Assembly: GCA_016786615.1 (NCBI GenBank)
Contig: JAEUVX010000004.1
Location: forward strand, 62,001 to 126,000
Source: Flavipsychrobacter sp.
GTDB taxonomy: Bacteria > Bacteroidota > Bacteroidia > Chitinophagales > Chitinophagaceae
Reading direction: 5' to 3'
Length of the DNA stretch: 64,000 nt
Numbering within the stretch: the stretch's first letter is position 1; every line of letters begins with the position of its first letter. Positions 25,800 to 35,438 of the stretch are shown here, piece by piece. A program made the translations under genes and the position numbers. The notes beneath the pieces were generated by a model. It saw only the letters and a list, made by a program, of their open reading frames with translations. It searched no databases and was not told the DNA's origin.

Positions 25800-25829
25800 A
25801 GAAAGGTGGTTTTAGTAAACCACCTTTCT
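25800..25829. terminator. 13-bp perfect hairpin after the TonB receptor gene
   Basis: AGAAAGGTGGTTT at 25800-25812 pairs perfectly with AAACCACCTTTCT at 25817-25829 around a 4-base loop. On the minus strand it lies 31 bases past the receptor stop, but no T-run follows there, so it may be a weak terminator or an mRNA-stabilising hairpin before the T9SS gene. Confidence 0.6.
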
Positions 25830-25860
25830 GTTTGAGTATTTATGTATATAGTTTTAGTAT

Positions 25861-28308
25861 CTAGAAATCGACTATCAGTTTCACGTTAATCAATCGTGCT
25901 GTTAGGCGGTTGGGTACTGCAAAAGTTTTGCCGCTGCTCTGGTCTTGTACCCATGTGTAAGACAGGGTGTTTTGGATGCCCAAAAGGTTAAACACTTCAA
26001 GGCTCAGCCAACTGTTTTTAACACTGCTCAGTACTTTGCTTTTGTGTTTTGCGCCATTCAGGAGCAGGGTGCTGAAGCCAATATCTACACGCTTGTAGTC
26101 TGGCAGGCGCAGCGTATCTCCATAGCGTGCCGCATCCGGTGGGCCGAAAGGAAGCCCTGTAGCATACATCAGGTTCAGGTGCATTTTAAAATTTTTCCAT
26201 TTCGGGAAGTAATCTTCGAAATACATACCAAGCATAAAGCGCTGGTCGGTAGGGCGGGGAACATAGCCGGGGTATATCGTGGCACTATCATTGCCGCCTG
26301 CACCTTTCAGTACTATTTTATCATCGGCAACATCTTCCATACTCTTCATTACGCCAATGCTTATCCACGATGTGGCATCTTCTACAATATCTCCATACAG
26401 GCGCACCTCGCCACCCGCTGCATATCCCTGCGCGCTGTTTTTGCCAAAGTAGCGTATGCGTACATTATCGTATTCATACGGTACTATATCCCACATGCCT
26501 TTGTAGTAAAGTTCGGTGGTGAGTTTGAAGGGGCGCGACCATGCTTTGAAGTTGTAGTCGGTACCCAATACGGCATGGTAAGATTTTTGAGCTTTCAGTG
26601 CTGTGTTTACATTGCCGTTCAGGTCGCGCATTTCGCGGTAGAAGGCGGGCTGCTGATACAAGCCACCTGCCAGTTTGAATACCACATCGCTTTTCCATTT
26701 TGGCTTGTACGATACCTGCATACGCGGGCTTACCAGCAGTTCATTATTCAATGTGCTGTAGTTGAAGCGTACGCCGAGAGATATCGTCAGGTCGAGCGAA
26801 TCATTGAAACGGAAATTATCCTGCAGGAAACCGCCATAACGCATATAATCGAATGCTGAGGCAGAGCGGTAGAAGCGTGTCAGCTCCAGCTTGTTTGGGT
26901 TGTAGGGTTGGGTAAAGCCTGCAGAGTCGCGGCGTTCCCATTCATACAGTTTATCTTCTATGTTGGTAATATTGGCATCTACACCCCATTGCAAAAAGTG
27001 CAGGTTGGCGCTGTAAGAGCCACGATGTGCAAAGTTGCTCACGTTTACCTTCAGGTAGTTGCGGGCGTAATTATGTATGATGCCTGTTCCCAAAAACGTT
27101 TTTACCTGCCCGAAGTTTTCTTTGCCAAGGTCTGTTTCCAGTTCGCCCAAAAGATATTCGCCGCTGATGTCGTAGGTTTCTTTTTCATTGGTTTGAAAGC
27201 CGGATGCCAATAGTTTCAGTTTCAGCTTGTCGTTGGGTCGGAAGGTAGTTGAAAGCCCACCGAAACGAGAGTCGAACTGGTCTATCTCGCTGCCGTTATA
27301 AAACATACGCAATTGGTATGCTTTGTTGATGAGGCCGAAGCTGCTGCTTGATTCTTCGGGTATGAAATTGAAACGGTTGCGGGCATAGTTGCCAATGGCT
27401 TCTACTTCCCATTTGTCGCTGAATTTGTAATTGACCAAAGCCTGCGCATCTGTAAAGGAAGGATTGTATATGCCTTTTGTAGGTTGCGCCTTCAGCAGGT
27501 ATTGATTGCTTTTGTGGCGAACACCGATGAGATATGTAAGTTTTTGATTTTTGCTGGCTCCTTCCAATGCTATACTTGCACCAAGCAGGCTTGCCATTAC
27601 ACGCCCGCCGAATTCTTTAGGGCGCTTGTAGGTAACGTCCAGCACGCTGCTCATTTTATCGCCGTACTTGCTTTGAAAACCACCTACCGAAAAGTTGACA
27701 CCCGATACAAGGTCGGCATTCACGAAGCTCATACCTTCTTGCTGTCCGCTGCGGGTAAGGAAGGGGCGGTAGATTTCGAAATCATTTACATAAACAAGGT
27801 TCTCATCAAAATTGCCACCGCGTACTGTGTATTGAGAGGTGAGTTCGTTATTAGAACCAACCATTGTTTTAATCATGGCATTGATGCCATCGCCAAAACC
27901 AACTGTAGGCAGCAGGGCAGCTTTTGTAGGGTCTATCTTCACAGAACCTACATCGTTGCTGCGTTCTCCTTTTACGGTTACAGTTTTCAGTTCTTTATCA
28001 ATACGCTTCAGCCTGATGTCTATTACTTTTCTTTGATCTGCAGTGAATGTGAGTTCCCTTTTTTCGGTAGTAAATCCGCTGAAGGAATACACGATTATAA
28101 TTGGGCTATCGGCAGGTACCTGCATAGCATAGCGTCCTTTGGCATCGGTAGTTACCCCAATTGTTGTACCCTCTACAGCTACAGTAGCAGCATCCAGTGA
28201 TCTGCCGCGTTCGTCGCTGACCCTGCCGCTGATAGTGGCAGTTTGTGCATACGTGTATAGAGAGGCCAATATGAATATGGCTGAAAGTACAATGTGTTTC
28301 GGGTGCAT
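25861..28308 (-). CDS. TonB-dependent receptor with carboxypeptidase-like N-terminal domain
   Basis: An 815-residue outer-membrane receptor: signal peptide ending YTYAQ, a carboxypeptidase-like domain at about 22 to 105 (ISGRVSDERGRSLDAATVAV), the plug at about 115 to 230 (TSQYTVRGGNFDENLVYVND) and a 22-strand-type barrel ending VKLIVDF. It would import a ligand with energy from TonB-ExbBD. It is not a SusC type, as no SusD gene follows. It lies 31 bases after the rpe gene on the same strand. Ligand unknown. Confidence 0.9.
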   Translation of the reverse strand: MHPKHIVLSAIFILASLYTYAQTATISGRVSDERGRSLDAATVAVEGTTIGVTTDAKGRYAMQVPADSPIIIVYSFSGFTTEKRELTFTADQRKVIDIRLKRIDKELKTVTVKGERSNDVGSVKIDPTKAALLPTVGFGDGINAMIKTMVGSNNELTSQYTVRGGNFDENLVYVNDFEIYRPFLTRSGQQEGMSFVNADLVSGVNFSVGGFQSKYGDKMSSVLDVTYKRPKEFGGRVMASLLGASIALEGASKNQKLTYLIGVRHKSNQYLLKAQPTKGIYNPSFTDAQALVNYKFSDKWEVEAIGNYARNRFNFIPEESSSSFGLINKAYQLRMFYNGSEIDQFDSRFGGLSTTFRPNDKLKLKLLASGFQTNEKETYDISGEYLLGELETDLGKENFGQVKTFLGTGIIHNYARNYLKVNVSNFAHRGSYSANLHFLQWGVDANITNIEDKLYEWERRDSAGFTQPYNPNKLELTRFYRSASAFDYMRYGGFLQDNFRFNDSLDLTISLGVRFNYSTLNNELLVSPRMQVSYKPKWKSDVVFKLAGGLYQQPAFYREMRDLNGNVNTALKAQKSYHAVLGTDYNFKAWSRPFKLTTELYYKGMWDIVPYEYDNVRIRYFGKNSAQGYAAGGEVRLYGDIVEDATSWISIGVMKSMEDVADDKIVLKGAGGNDSATIYPGYVPRPTDQRFMLGMYFEDYFPKWKNFKMHLNLMYATGLPFGPPDAARYGDTLRLPDYKRVDIGFSTLLLNGAKHKSKVLSSVKNSWLSLEVFNLLGIQNTLSYTWVQDQSSGKTFAVPNRLTARLINVKLIVDF

Positions 28309-28339
28309 ACCTGGTGTTAATAACGTTTAAAAGTTATGT

Positions 28340-28993
28340 TTATTTTCCTGCCTGCTTCAGCTTTTTGATAGTATCTGCTGGGTCGGGCGAAGAAAATACG
28401 GTATTACCCGCAACCAGTGCATCGGCACCGGCGGCTACTAATGCAGGTGCATTGTCGAGTGTTACACCACCATCTACCTCTATCAGCGCATTGCTGCCCG
28501 ATGCGGTAATCATCGCTTTCAGTTTGCTGATTTTAGTCAGTGCCTGTTGTATGAATTTCTGTCCGCCGAAACCGGGGTTTACACTCATTATCAGTACAAG
28601 GTCTATATCTGCGATAATATCTTCGAGCAGGTGAACGGGTGTATGAGGGTTGAGCGATACGCCTGCCTTCATGCCCAGTGCCTTAATGGCCTGCAAGCTG
28701 CGGTGCAGGTGGGTGCTGGCTTCGTAATGAACGGTAAGTATATCGGCACCTGCTTTTTTGAAGTCCTCAAAATACTTTTCCGGCTCTACAATCATAAGGT
28801 GTACGTCCATTGTTTTGGTTGCCATTTTTTTCATTTGTGCAATGATGGGCATACCATAACTGATGTTCGGAACGAAGCGCCCGTCCATTACATCCAAGTG
28901 AAACCAATCGGCTTCGCTGTTATTAACCATTTCAATATCACGTCCAAGGTTCAGAAAGTCTGCAGAGAGCATCGAGGGCGCTATAATCGGCAT
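28340..28993 (-). CDS. rpe: Ribulose-phosphate 3-epimerase
   Basis: A 217-residue TIM-barrel enzyme that interconverts ribulose 5-phosphate and xylulose 5-phosphate in the pentose phosphate pathway. It shows APSMLSADFLNLG, the metal ligands in WFHLDVMDGRFVPN, VHLMIVEPE, VLIMSVNPGFGGQKF and ALIEVDGGVTLDN. Length and order match the family exactly. A TACATTTG box lies 28 bases upstream. The TonB receptor gene follows closely and may share the transcript. Confidence 0.97.
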   Translation of the reverse strand: MPIIAPSMLSADFLNLGRDIEMVNNSEADWFHLDVMDGRFVPNISYGMPIIAQMKKMATKTMDVHLMIVEPEKYFEDFKKAGADILTVHYEASTHLHRSLQAIKALGMKAGVSLNPHTPVHLLEDIIADIDLVLIMSVNPGFGGQKFIQQALTKISKLKAMITASGSNALIEVDGGVTLDNAPALVAAGADALVAGNTVFSSPDPADTIKKLKQAGK

Positions 28994-29021
28994 AATGAGT
29001 TTGTTTTTTTAATTAACAGCA

Positions 29022-29029
29022 CAAATGTA
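29022..29029 (-). promoter_or_regulatory. -7 box TACATTTG upstream of rpe
   Basis: On the minus strand an exact TAnnTTTG ends 28 bases before the rpe ATG at 28993. A convincing -33 TTG is not visible. Confidence 0.4.
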
Positions 29030-29179
29030 AATAATAAATCTGCGGTCAGGCATCTGAATATATGTTATTTGAATTCTTTAGATGTTTTAGTTAAATTTGT
29101 TAAGGGTGCAAGGAAGAGATATTTATTACCTATTTATCTTCTATATGATTAACCAGCTATAAAAGCCATTAAAACTGCT

Positions 29180-30853
29180 ATGAAAAGAAATAAGCAGGGC
29201 AGAGTATTGTTGCACCTGAACATTATCGCGGTCCTTGTCTGTCTGTCATTTTTCATTTATATCTATTCTTATATAGGTAATCATACACATGCATTATACT
29301 TTGCATTTGCAGCATTGGGCTTTGCGGTCAATATATACCTGCTCGGCAAAAAACATATCAACTTTGTTGCGGTATCAAGCATCGTGTTGTCAGATATACT
29401 GGTACTGATATTTGATACGGGTTTTGTAAATAATGTGAACAACAGCGTGGTATTATATATACCGCTTATTTTATTCGGCTATGTAGCGACGGGGTATGAA
29501 AACAAAGTGCAACGCATCAGTATTATCCTGTTCACGTTCTTTTGTTTGAGTATCGTAAATTTTACCGACCTGACACCCAAGCTCGGTAAGGCATTTGAGA
29601 GCAACCCCGATGCGAAGGTTGCCATGAGTATATTCAACCTGATAGTAGCCATCATATGCAGCCTGCTGCTGGTGCGTACCATTACGCGCAGCAATTATTA
29701 TATAGAAGAAGCTATGGCAGATGCCAAAGAAACGGCAGAGCAATCATTGAAGGAGAAGAACAGGTTCCTGTCTATCATGAGCCATGAAATACGCACACCG
29801 GCCAATGCCATATTGGGGATGACACACCTGCTGAAAGAAAAAGGAGTGCCTGATAGCATTAAGCGGGATGTGCAACTGTTGCATTATTCATCGCAACACC
29901 TGAAATCGCTGATAGACAATGTACTCTACTACAACAACCTGGAAATGGGTAAAGTAGATGTAGATATCCGCCCGTTTGATATCCGTAAGTTTTGCCATAA
30001 TGCAGTGGATAGCTTTGTGCTGGAAGCGGCAAAGAAAAATATAGAACTCCATTTCGACTTTGATGACCGCATACCTCAGTTTCTATTGGGCGATTATGAA
30101 AAGCTGGTACTAGTACTGCACAATCTGCTGAGCAATGCCATCAAGTTCACCAAAAAGGGAGAGGTGTTTCTATGGGTGAAGATGAGCCACGTGGACGATA
30201 CCAAATGCTATGTGATGTTTAAAGTAGCAGATACAGGCATTGGCATCAATGAAGACAGCATGAAGGATATTTTCAAAGTCTTCAGCCAGTTGGATAGCAA
30301 GATTACCAGAAGCTACGATGGTATGGGGCTGGGGTTATCCATTTCGAAAAAGCTGCTGGAACTGATGCACAGCACCCTGCATGTAGATACGGAAGAAGGT
30401 GTGGGTGCAACATTCTATTTTGAAACAGCACTGGGCCTCACAAATGAAGTGAAGGACGATGAACAGCGTTTTATTGAAACACACGACCTGAGCAATGTGC
30501 GCCTGTTGCTGGTAGAAGATAATAAACTGAATGTGCTGGTGGCCAAAAAAATACTGGATAATATGATGGCGCAGGTTGATGTGGTGAAAAACGGGCAGGA
30601 AGCTATTAACCAACTGGCGAATAAAAAATATGATATAGTACTGATGGACCTGCACATGCCAGTGATGGATGGCTTTGAAGCTACGCGCCGCATACGGGAA
30701 TACGACAGGCTGACACCGATTATTGCATTTACAGCAGATGCCTATGAGGAAGCGAGGTTGAAAGCAAAAGAAGCAGGTATGAATGATTTTATTACAAAGC
30801 CCTTCGACCCGGTACTGCTCTACAACAAAATAATAACCAACCTGGCACCATAA
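29180..30853 (+). CDS. Hybrid histidine kinase with membrane N-terminus and receiver domain
   Basis: A 557-residue sensor: about six membrane helices in residues 1 to 175, a phosphoacceptor helix with FLSIMSHEIRTPANAILGM at about 198, an ATPase domain (LVLHNLLSNAIKFTKKGE, VADTGIGINEDSM, GMGLGLSISKKLL) at about 300 to 415, and a C-terminal receiver at about 435 to 555 with DIVLMDLHMPVMDGFEATRR and ITKPFD. All catalytic residues are present. The membrane part has no recognised sensory fold. The gene is alone on the plus strand, so its partner is elsewhere. Confidence 0.93.
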   Translation: MKRNKQGRVLLHLNIIAVLVCLSFFIYIYSYIGNHTHALYFAFAALGFAVNIYLLGKKHINFVAVSSIVLSDILVLIFDTGFVNNVNNSVVLYIPLILFGYVATGYENKVQRISIILFTFFCLSIVNFTDLTPKLGKAFESNPDAKVAMSIFNLIVAIICSLLLVRTITRSNYYIEEAMADAKETAEQSLKEKNRFLSIMSHEIRTPANAILGMTHLLKEKGVPDSIKRDVQLLHYSSQHLKSLIDNVLYYNNLEMGKVDVDIRPFDIRKFCHNAVDSFVLEAAKKNIELHFDFDDRIPQFLLGDYEKLVLVLHNLLSNAIKFTKKGEVFLWVKMSHVDDTKCYVMFKVADTGIGINEDSMKDIFKVFSQLDSKITRSYDGMGLGLSISKKLLELMHSTLHVDTEEGVGATFYFETALGLTNEVKDDEQRFIETHDLSNVRLLLVEDNKLNVLVAKKILDNMMAQVDVVKNGQEAINQLANKKYDIVLMDLHMPVMDGFEATRRIREYDRLTPIIAFTADAYEEARLKAKEAGMNDFITKPFDPVLLYNKIITNLAP

Positions 30854-30906
30854 ATTGCTTTACAATGCCGGTTGGTTTTTTGTCAATCACCCCAATTGAC
30901 TGCTCT

Positions 30907-31563
30907 TTATTGTTTCCTTACTTTGCCCGAACCTGAAATATCTGTATTTACAGATGATGGGCTGCCCCAATATTTGATAGTACCCGAACCTGAAATATGT
31001 GCATCCAGTTTTTCCTGAACAGTGATTTCCATGTCGCCGGAGCCTGATATCTTTGCATATACATACTTGCCTGTTGCCTGCCTTGCATTGATGTTGCCGG
31101 AGCCATTGATGCGCAGTGCCAGGTTTTCGATGTAGTTGTTGTACATATATACATTGCCCGAGCCATTTATGTTAACGTCGAGGCTGTTGGTTTTCAGGCT
31201 GTCTTTGATGGTAATATTGCCCGAGCCATTCAGCTTGATATTGTTTACATCGGTAGTGTAAAGTGTAAGCTTGATATTGTTATTGCGGATATTGAAGTAC
31301 TTATCCTGAAATTCAAGGTTCAGCGTATTGCCCGATGTATTGGTTTTAAACACAGGTACCAGATTTTGATAACCGCTTACTACTATTTTATTTTCTTTTG
31401 AAGGTATCACCTCAAGGTCTTCGCTGCCATTCAGATTTACAGTGGTAACTGCAGGCAGGCTGCGTGTTTCCGATACTATCGAACCTTCTCCTTTGATGCG
31501 GTGCTTGCTGCACGATGTAAATGCTATGGTGGCTAAAAATGCTACTGCTGCTAACTTTTTCAT
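30907..31563 (-). CDS. Head-GIN domain lipoprotein (DUF2807)
   Basis: A 218-residue lipoprotein (lipobox FTSC, Cys18) with the head-GIN domain: AVTTVNLNGSEDLEV at the start and a beta-helix marked by repeated GSG turns (LNGSGNITI, INGSGNVYM, INGSGNINA, ISGSGDMEI, ISGSGTIKY, ISGSGKV). Such proteins sit at the outer membrane of Bacteroidota; their role is not established. It lies 41 bases after the TonB receptor gene on the same strand and could be its partner. Confidence 0.9.
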   Translation of the reverse strand: MKKLAAVAFLATIAFTSCSKHRIKGEGSIVSETRSLPAVTTVNLNGSEDLEVIPSKENKIVVSGYQNLVPVFKTNTSGNTLNLEFQDKYFNIRNNNIKLTLYTTDVNNIKLNGSGNITIKDSLKTNSLDVNINGSGNVYMYNNYIENLALRINGSGNINARQATGKYVYAKISGSGDMEITVQEKLDAHISGSGTIKYWGSPSSVNTDISGSGKVRKQ

Positions 31564-31604
31564 TGTATTCTTATTTTATATGATTTAACTTGTTTTTGTA
31601 ATGA

Positions 31605-34010
31605 TTAATGAAACTCTATACGGTAACTGATATTAGGGAACAGGCCTAATTGGTTTATTGTTTTTATACTTCCTGATTTATCATCGTAGTACGAGAAGAA
31701 GAAGTTTTTGCGATTGGTGATGTTCTGTACGTCCAGCTGTATGGTGTGTGTGGCACGTTTGTTATTTACTTTGTAGTAAATGCCGCCATCTATACGGAAG
31801 TATGCAGGTACCTGTGTTGTGAAGTACTGGCCTTGCACGTATTCAGCCTTTCCGCTTGTTCTTGATTTTGCAACGTCTATTACAGATTCGCGAGAGCCGC
31901 CGTTGGCTAATACTTTACCATTCAGGCCTATCAGTTTACGCCCGCTGTGGTTCAGCTTGAACTCCTTACCACCTACTATATTGAATGTATATCCCCTGTT
32001 GAAACGTGTGTTAAATTCACGCCCTGCATAATCGGTATAAGTGCTTTTGAATACAGAGCCTGTTGCCAATACATAATAGTTGTTTGCAAAAGGGCGTTCC
32101 AGGCTCAGGTCTATGCCATAGTTGGTGCCTGTACCTTCGCTAACCAATGGTTTGGTGCCAAGTAATGAATATACATCCGTAGCATTGATGATAGAGAAGC
32201 CCGATGTGCTGTCTTTCTCTACAGGTATGTTATACAGGTGCTGATAGTACACTTCTGCTTTCAGGCGTGTTTTGAATGGCAGGCTGGTTTCGTAGCCCAG
32301 TACGCCATGAAATGCACGTTGCAGGTCGAGGTTTTTGTTAGGGTGTGTTACTGCCTGCCCTATGCCTGCATTCTGAAACATGTAGGTAGATATATGTTCG
32401 GGTTTGCTGTGCAGGCCTGCTGCCAGTGTTACTTTATTTTTATTAGCCTGGTAAGTAACTGATGCACGTGGTTCGATACTGTATTTACTATTCAGTGCCA
32501 GGTAAGAGCCATGTACGCCACCCGTTGCACTGAAGTGCTCGGATATCCTTGTTTTCCATTGTATATATGCCTGATAGTATTGGGTATTGCCTTCGCCATC
32601 AAGAATATTGCGCCATGTGTCGTCCGAAAAATCGAAGTATTGCTGTTTCAGGTTGTAAGACCAGTATTGTCCGATGATGCCTGCACGGTATGTGTGCCTT
32701 GAGCTTATTTTCTGGTTGTACATCACCGATGCGCGCAGTGCGTTGTTGGTCATGCCGCTTTTCTGTACAGATACCCTTGCATACTCACTTGCAGGATTCA
32801 ATGTATCGGCATCGTTGGTAGATTTATCCTGTGATGCGGATATTACTGTTTTGATGTAAGCATCTTTCTTTACAAAGTATTGGTGCGATACACCACCTGT
32901 AAACATATGGTTCCTGCTGTCGAATTTGATGTTGGGGTTGTCATCATCCCATTTGCTGCTGTCTTTGTCAGGTGTATTCGTTGCTATGTTATAGCCGCCC
33001 AATCCCCAGATGGTAAATGTGCCCGCTTTTTCTGTTGGCAGGTTCACTTTAAAAGAACCGTCCTGGTAGGCAGGTATTGCTTGCCCTACATCAATAAAGC
33101 TTTTCAGCAATGCGAGGGTAGAGTAGCGGTAGTTGACTAAGTAAGAGCCTTTGCTGTTTTTGCTGAAAGGGCCTTCTGTTGCCAGCTCCAGACCAAGCGT
33201 ACCGATAGATACGGTATGCTCTGCGCGTTTGTTATTGCCGGTACGCAGGTTCAGGTCGAAAGCACCGGAGAGTGCATTACCTATTTCGGGTACGAAAGCA
33301 CCTGTGTAGAAATCTGAATTGCCCAATGTATTTGCATTCAGCATACTTACCGCACCACCGCTTGCACCCTGCGATGTGAAGTGGTTAGGATTTGGTATCT
33401 CAATACCTTCCATACGCCACAGCACACCTTTAGGAGAGTTGCCGCGTACTACGATGCTGTTATCCATATCACCGGCATTACTAACGCCGGGGAAGTTTTG
33501 TACCATACGTGCAGGGTCTGAAAATGCTGCTGCATAACGGCGTGTTTCTTCTACCGAAAAAGTACGCGCGCTGACTGTCGCAAATTCATTTATTGGTTTG
33601 ATGCGGTCTTTGCCTGTTGCTTTTACGGTTACTTCATCCAGCTTGCGAAGGCTTTCATTCATCGATATATTCAGGTCCAGTTCTTTACCGCTGATAACAG
33701 GTGTTTCGGTTACAGCATAATCTTCAAAGCCTACCATTTTGAATATAAACGACTGGCGGCCTAATGGTACATTGCTGAGTGTGAATGAACCTGTTTCGTC
33801 AGTCACTGCATTTATCTGTGTGTTGGATTGCAGTATTACTACAACGCCCGTTAATGGTTGTTTGGATGCGGCATCTGTAACGATACCATGTACTTTTTGT
33901 GTGATGGTGGCTTTTTTTTCAGTAGTAGTTGACGACTGCTGTGCGTATGTGGTATTGCTAACAGCTAATGCCAGTCCTGATGCTAATAGCCAATGCCTGA
34001 GGTGTAACAT
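31605..34010 (-). CDS. TonB-dependent receptor with carboxypeptidase-like N-terminal domain
   Basis: An 801-residue receptor starting at the ATG at 34010 (signal peptide ending NTTYAQ); an upstream TTG at 34037 is rejected. After a short linker comes the carboxypeptidase-like domain (VHGIVTDAASKQPLTGVVVI), the plug (NFPGVSNAGDMDNSIVVRGN and DFYTGAFVPEIGNALSGAFD) and the barrel ending ISYRIEF plus a final H. An upstream GTAGGGGTAAA at 34048-34058 resembles the motif before the ECF sigma gene, suggesting common control. Ligand unknown; no SusD partner. Confidence 0.9.
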   Translation of the reverse strand: MLHLRHWLLASGLALAVSNTTYAQQSSTTTEKKATITQKVHGIVTDAASKQPLTGVVVILQSNTQINAVTDETGSFTLSNVPLGRQSFIFKMVGFEDYAVTETPVISGKELDLNISMNESLRKLDEVTVKATGKDRIKPINEFATVSARTFSVEETRRYAAAFSDPARMVQNFPGVSNAGDMDNSIVVRGNSPKGVLWRMEGIEIPNPNHFTSQGASGGAVSMLNANTLGNSDFYTGAFVPEIGNALSGAFDLNLRTGNNKRAEHTVSIGTLGLELATEGPFSKNSKGSYLVNYRYSTLALLKSFIDVGQAIPAYQDGSFKVNLPTEKAGTFTIWGLGGYNIATNTPDKDSSKWDDDNPNIKFDSRNHMFTGGVSHQYFVKKDAYIKTVISASQDKSTNDADTLNPASEYARVSVQKSGMTNNALRASVMYNQKISSRHTYRAGIIGQYWSYNLKQQYFDFSDDTWRNILDGEGNTQYYQAYIQWKTRISEHFSATGGVHGSYLALNSKYSIEPRASVTYQANKNKVTLAAGLHSKPEHISTYMFQNAGIGQAVTHPNKNLDLQRAFHGVLGYETSLPFKTRLKAEVYYQHLYNIPVEKDSTSGFSIINATDVYSLLGTKPLVSEGTGTNYGIDLSLERPFANNYYVLATGSVFKSTYTDYAGREFNTRFNRGYTFNIVGGKEFKLNHSGRKLIGLNGKVLANGGSRESVIDVAKSRTSGKAEYVQGQYFTTQVPAYFRIDGGIYYKVNNKRATHTIQLDVQNITNRKNFFFSYYDDKSGSIKTINQLGLFPNISYRIEFH

Positions 34011-34047
34011 TTTGTGTGTTGGTTTAAGTAATGACAATGATTCAGAG

Positions 34048-34058
34048 ATTTACCCCTA
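34048..34058 (-). promoter_or_regulatory. TAGGGGTA motif upstream of the TonB receptor gene
   Basis: On the minus strand GTAGGGGTAAA occurs about 40 bases before the receptor ATG. The core TAGGGGTA is shared with sites at 35409 and 38928. Candidate element of the ECF sigma regulon; the TTTGCAA part present at the other sites is missing here. Confidence 0.4.
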
Positions 34059-34231
34059 CGGGTTATTTTGTTTTTATTATTAAAGCTTTGTTAATGCGTA
34101 TTATTGATAATGTGTGCCTGTGCTGATTGCGCTGCAAAAGAAATACAGGCAAGGGTTTTGCGGAATTACCTTTCGGTGAAAACTGCAGGGCAATCGGTAA
34201 ATATGGTTATTGTGTCGGTAACTGATTTTTA

Positions 34232-35365
34232 TCAGAGGTGGAAGTGCATACCTGCTGCGAACCCTATGTATAGGCCATTGAAAGTGCCCCAGTCATAGTT
34301 GCTCCAGATATAGTTGTTGCTGATACCTTTGCCATCATAATCATCGCTTTGTACAGAGTTGATAGTAGGTCCTGCAAACAGTTCCAGCCTGTTTCCCAGT
34401 GATACAGCGGGTAATATCCTCAGCGAAGATTTCAGGTATATTTCATCTTCAAAATCGGTATAGCTGGTAGATGTACCTTCGAGCTTGACGCGGAATAATT
34501 TACTGATATTGATATTGGCACCGATACCACCTTCAAGTGCATAGAGCGGTTCAAAGCGTTTGTGATTGATACCTATACCAACAACGCCATACATTACCCT
34601 GCCACCCGAACGGAATGTTGCCATAGTAGTGTTGCCATCGTACATGGTGATGCCAAGAGATTTGTAACCTTTCTTCACAATGTTTACAAAGCCGATGGGG
34701 TAGTCGCTGCTGTCAGCAATATTCATAAAGCCTGAAAGCTGTACGCCTTTTACTTTTTTTGCTTTGTTGATGAAACCCGCTGCTTGTGTATTTACATTCT
34801 CGGCAGTATTCATAAAGCCTGCCAGCTGCACACCTGCAACATTACCTGCATTGTTCATGAAGCCCGCAATTTGTGCGCCACGTGTTTTGCCCATAGACAG
34901 GTTATAAAAACCTGCGCCCTGCAAACCTTTTACATCGTCTAACGCTATGTTGGCAAAGCCCGATAACTGTGCGCCTTTCATGTGCCCGCTTATATTCAGG
35001 AAGCCTGCTGCCTGCACACCTTTAGAGTAGTGCCTTACAGTGTTCATAAAACCTGCTGCCTGCAATCCCGTTACGCGATTGCGTACATGGTTTGAAAATC
35101 CGGCGATTATTACACCCTGCGATTTATCGAGTACTATATTGGTGACACCCGCCGCGCAAAATGAAAGCTCGGCTGATGAAATGCCTGCAATAGCATGGAA
35201 AGACATCGCATTGGTGTATTGGTGTGCCGATGTGCCATTGGTACTGATGGGATATACCAGCCCTATGTGTGCGGCTGATATACGTTTAGGTTGTACTGTT
35301 GTTTGTGCCTGTGTGTTGGTTGCTAACAGAAGTGCTGCTACAGCAGCCGTCAAACTCTTTGTCAT
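34232..35365 (-). CDS. LA_2272-like surface-repeat protein with C-terminal barrel
   Basis: A 377-residue protein starting at the ATG at 35365 (signal peptide ending NTQAQ). Residues about 85 to 225 contain ten units of 15 to 16 residues of the form G-x-Q-x-A-G-F-x-N, for example GLQAAGFMNTVRHYSK, GAQIAGFMNNAGNVA and GVQLAGFMNTAENVN. These resemble the LA_2272-type surface repeats of Leptospira and Bacteroidota. After PIGFVNIVKKGYKSLGI the rest looks like a small outer-membrane barrel. It lies downstream of the STN repeat protein and has its own candidate sigma motif at 35409-35431. Confidence 0.8.
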   Translation of the reverse strand: MTKSLTAAVAALLLATNTQAQTTVQPKRISAAHIGLVYPISTNGTSAHQYTNAMSFHAIAGISSAELSFCAAGVTNIVLDKSQGVIIAGFSNHVRNRVTGLQAAGFMNTVRHYSKGVQAAGFLNISGHMKGAQLSGFANIALDDVKGLQGAGFYNLSMGKTRGAQIAGFMNNAGNVAGVQLAGFMNTAENVNTQAAGFINKAKKVKGVQLSGFMNIADSSDYPIGFVNIVKKGYKSLGITMYDGNTTMATFRSGGRVMYGVVGIGINHKRFEPLYALEGGIGANINISKLFRVKLEGTSTSYTDFEDEIYLKSSLRILPAVSLGNRLELFAGPTINSVQSDDYDGKGISNNYIWSNYDWGTFNGLYIGFAAGMHFHL

Positions 35366-35408
35366 ACTATAATTCCTTGTTTGATAGTATAACAACAAAC
35401 GGAGATGA

Positions 35409-35431
35409 TACCCCTATGCCTTTTTGCAAAT
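35409..35431 (-). promoter_or_regulatory. GGCATAGGGGTA motif upstream of the second surface-repeat gene
   Basis: On the minus strand ATTTGCAAAAA (35431-35421) runs directly into GGCATAGGGGTA (35420-35409), 43 bases before the ATG. The 12-base second part is identical to the sequence upstream of the ECF sigma gene (38939-38928), which is also preceded by ATTTGCAAAAA. Confidence 0.55.
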
Positions 35432-35438
35432 AAAGTGG

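Noticed and set aside
25945-26859. Plus-strand open frame of about 300 codons opposite the TonB receptor
   Set aside because: Composition is that of an antisense shadow and the receptor on the other strand has full domain structure.
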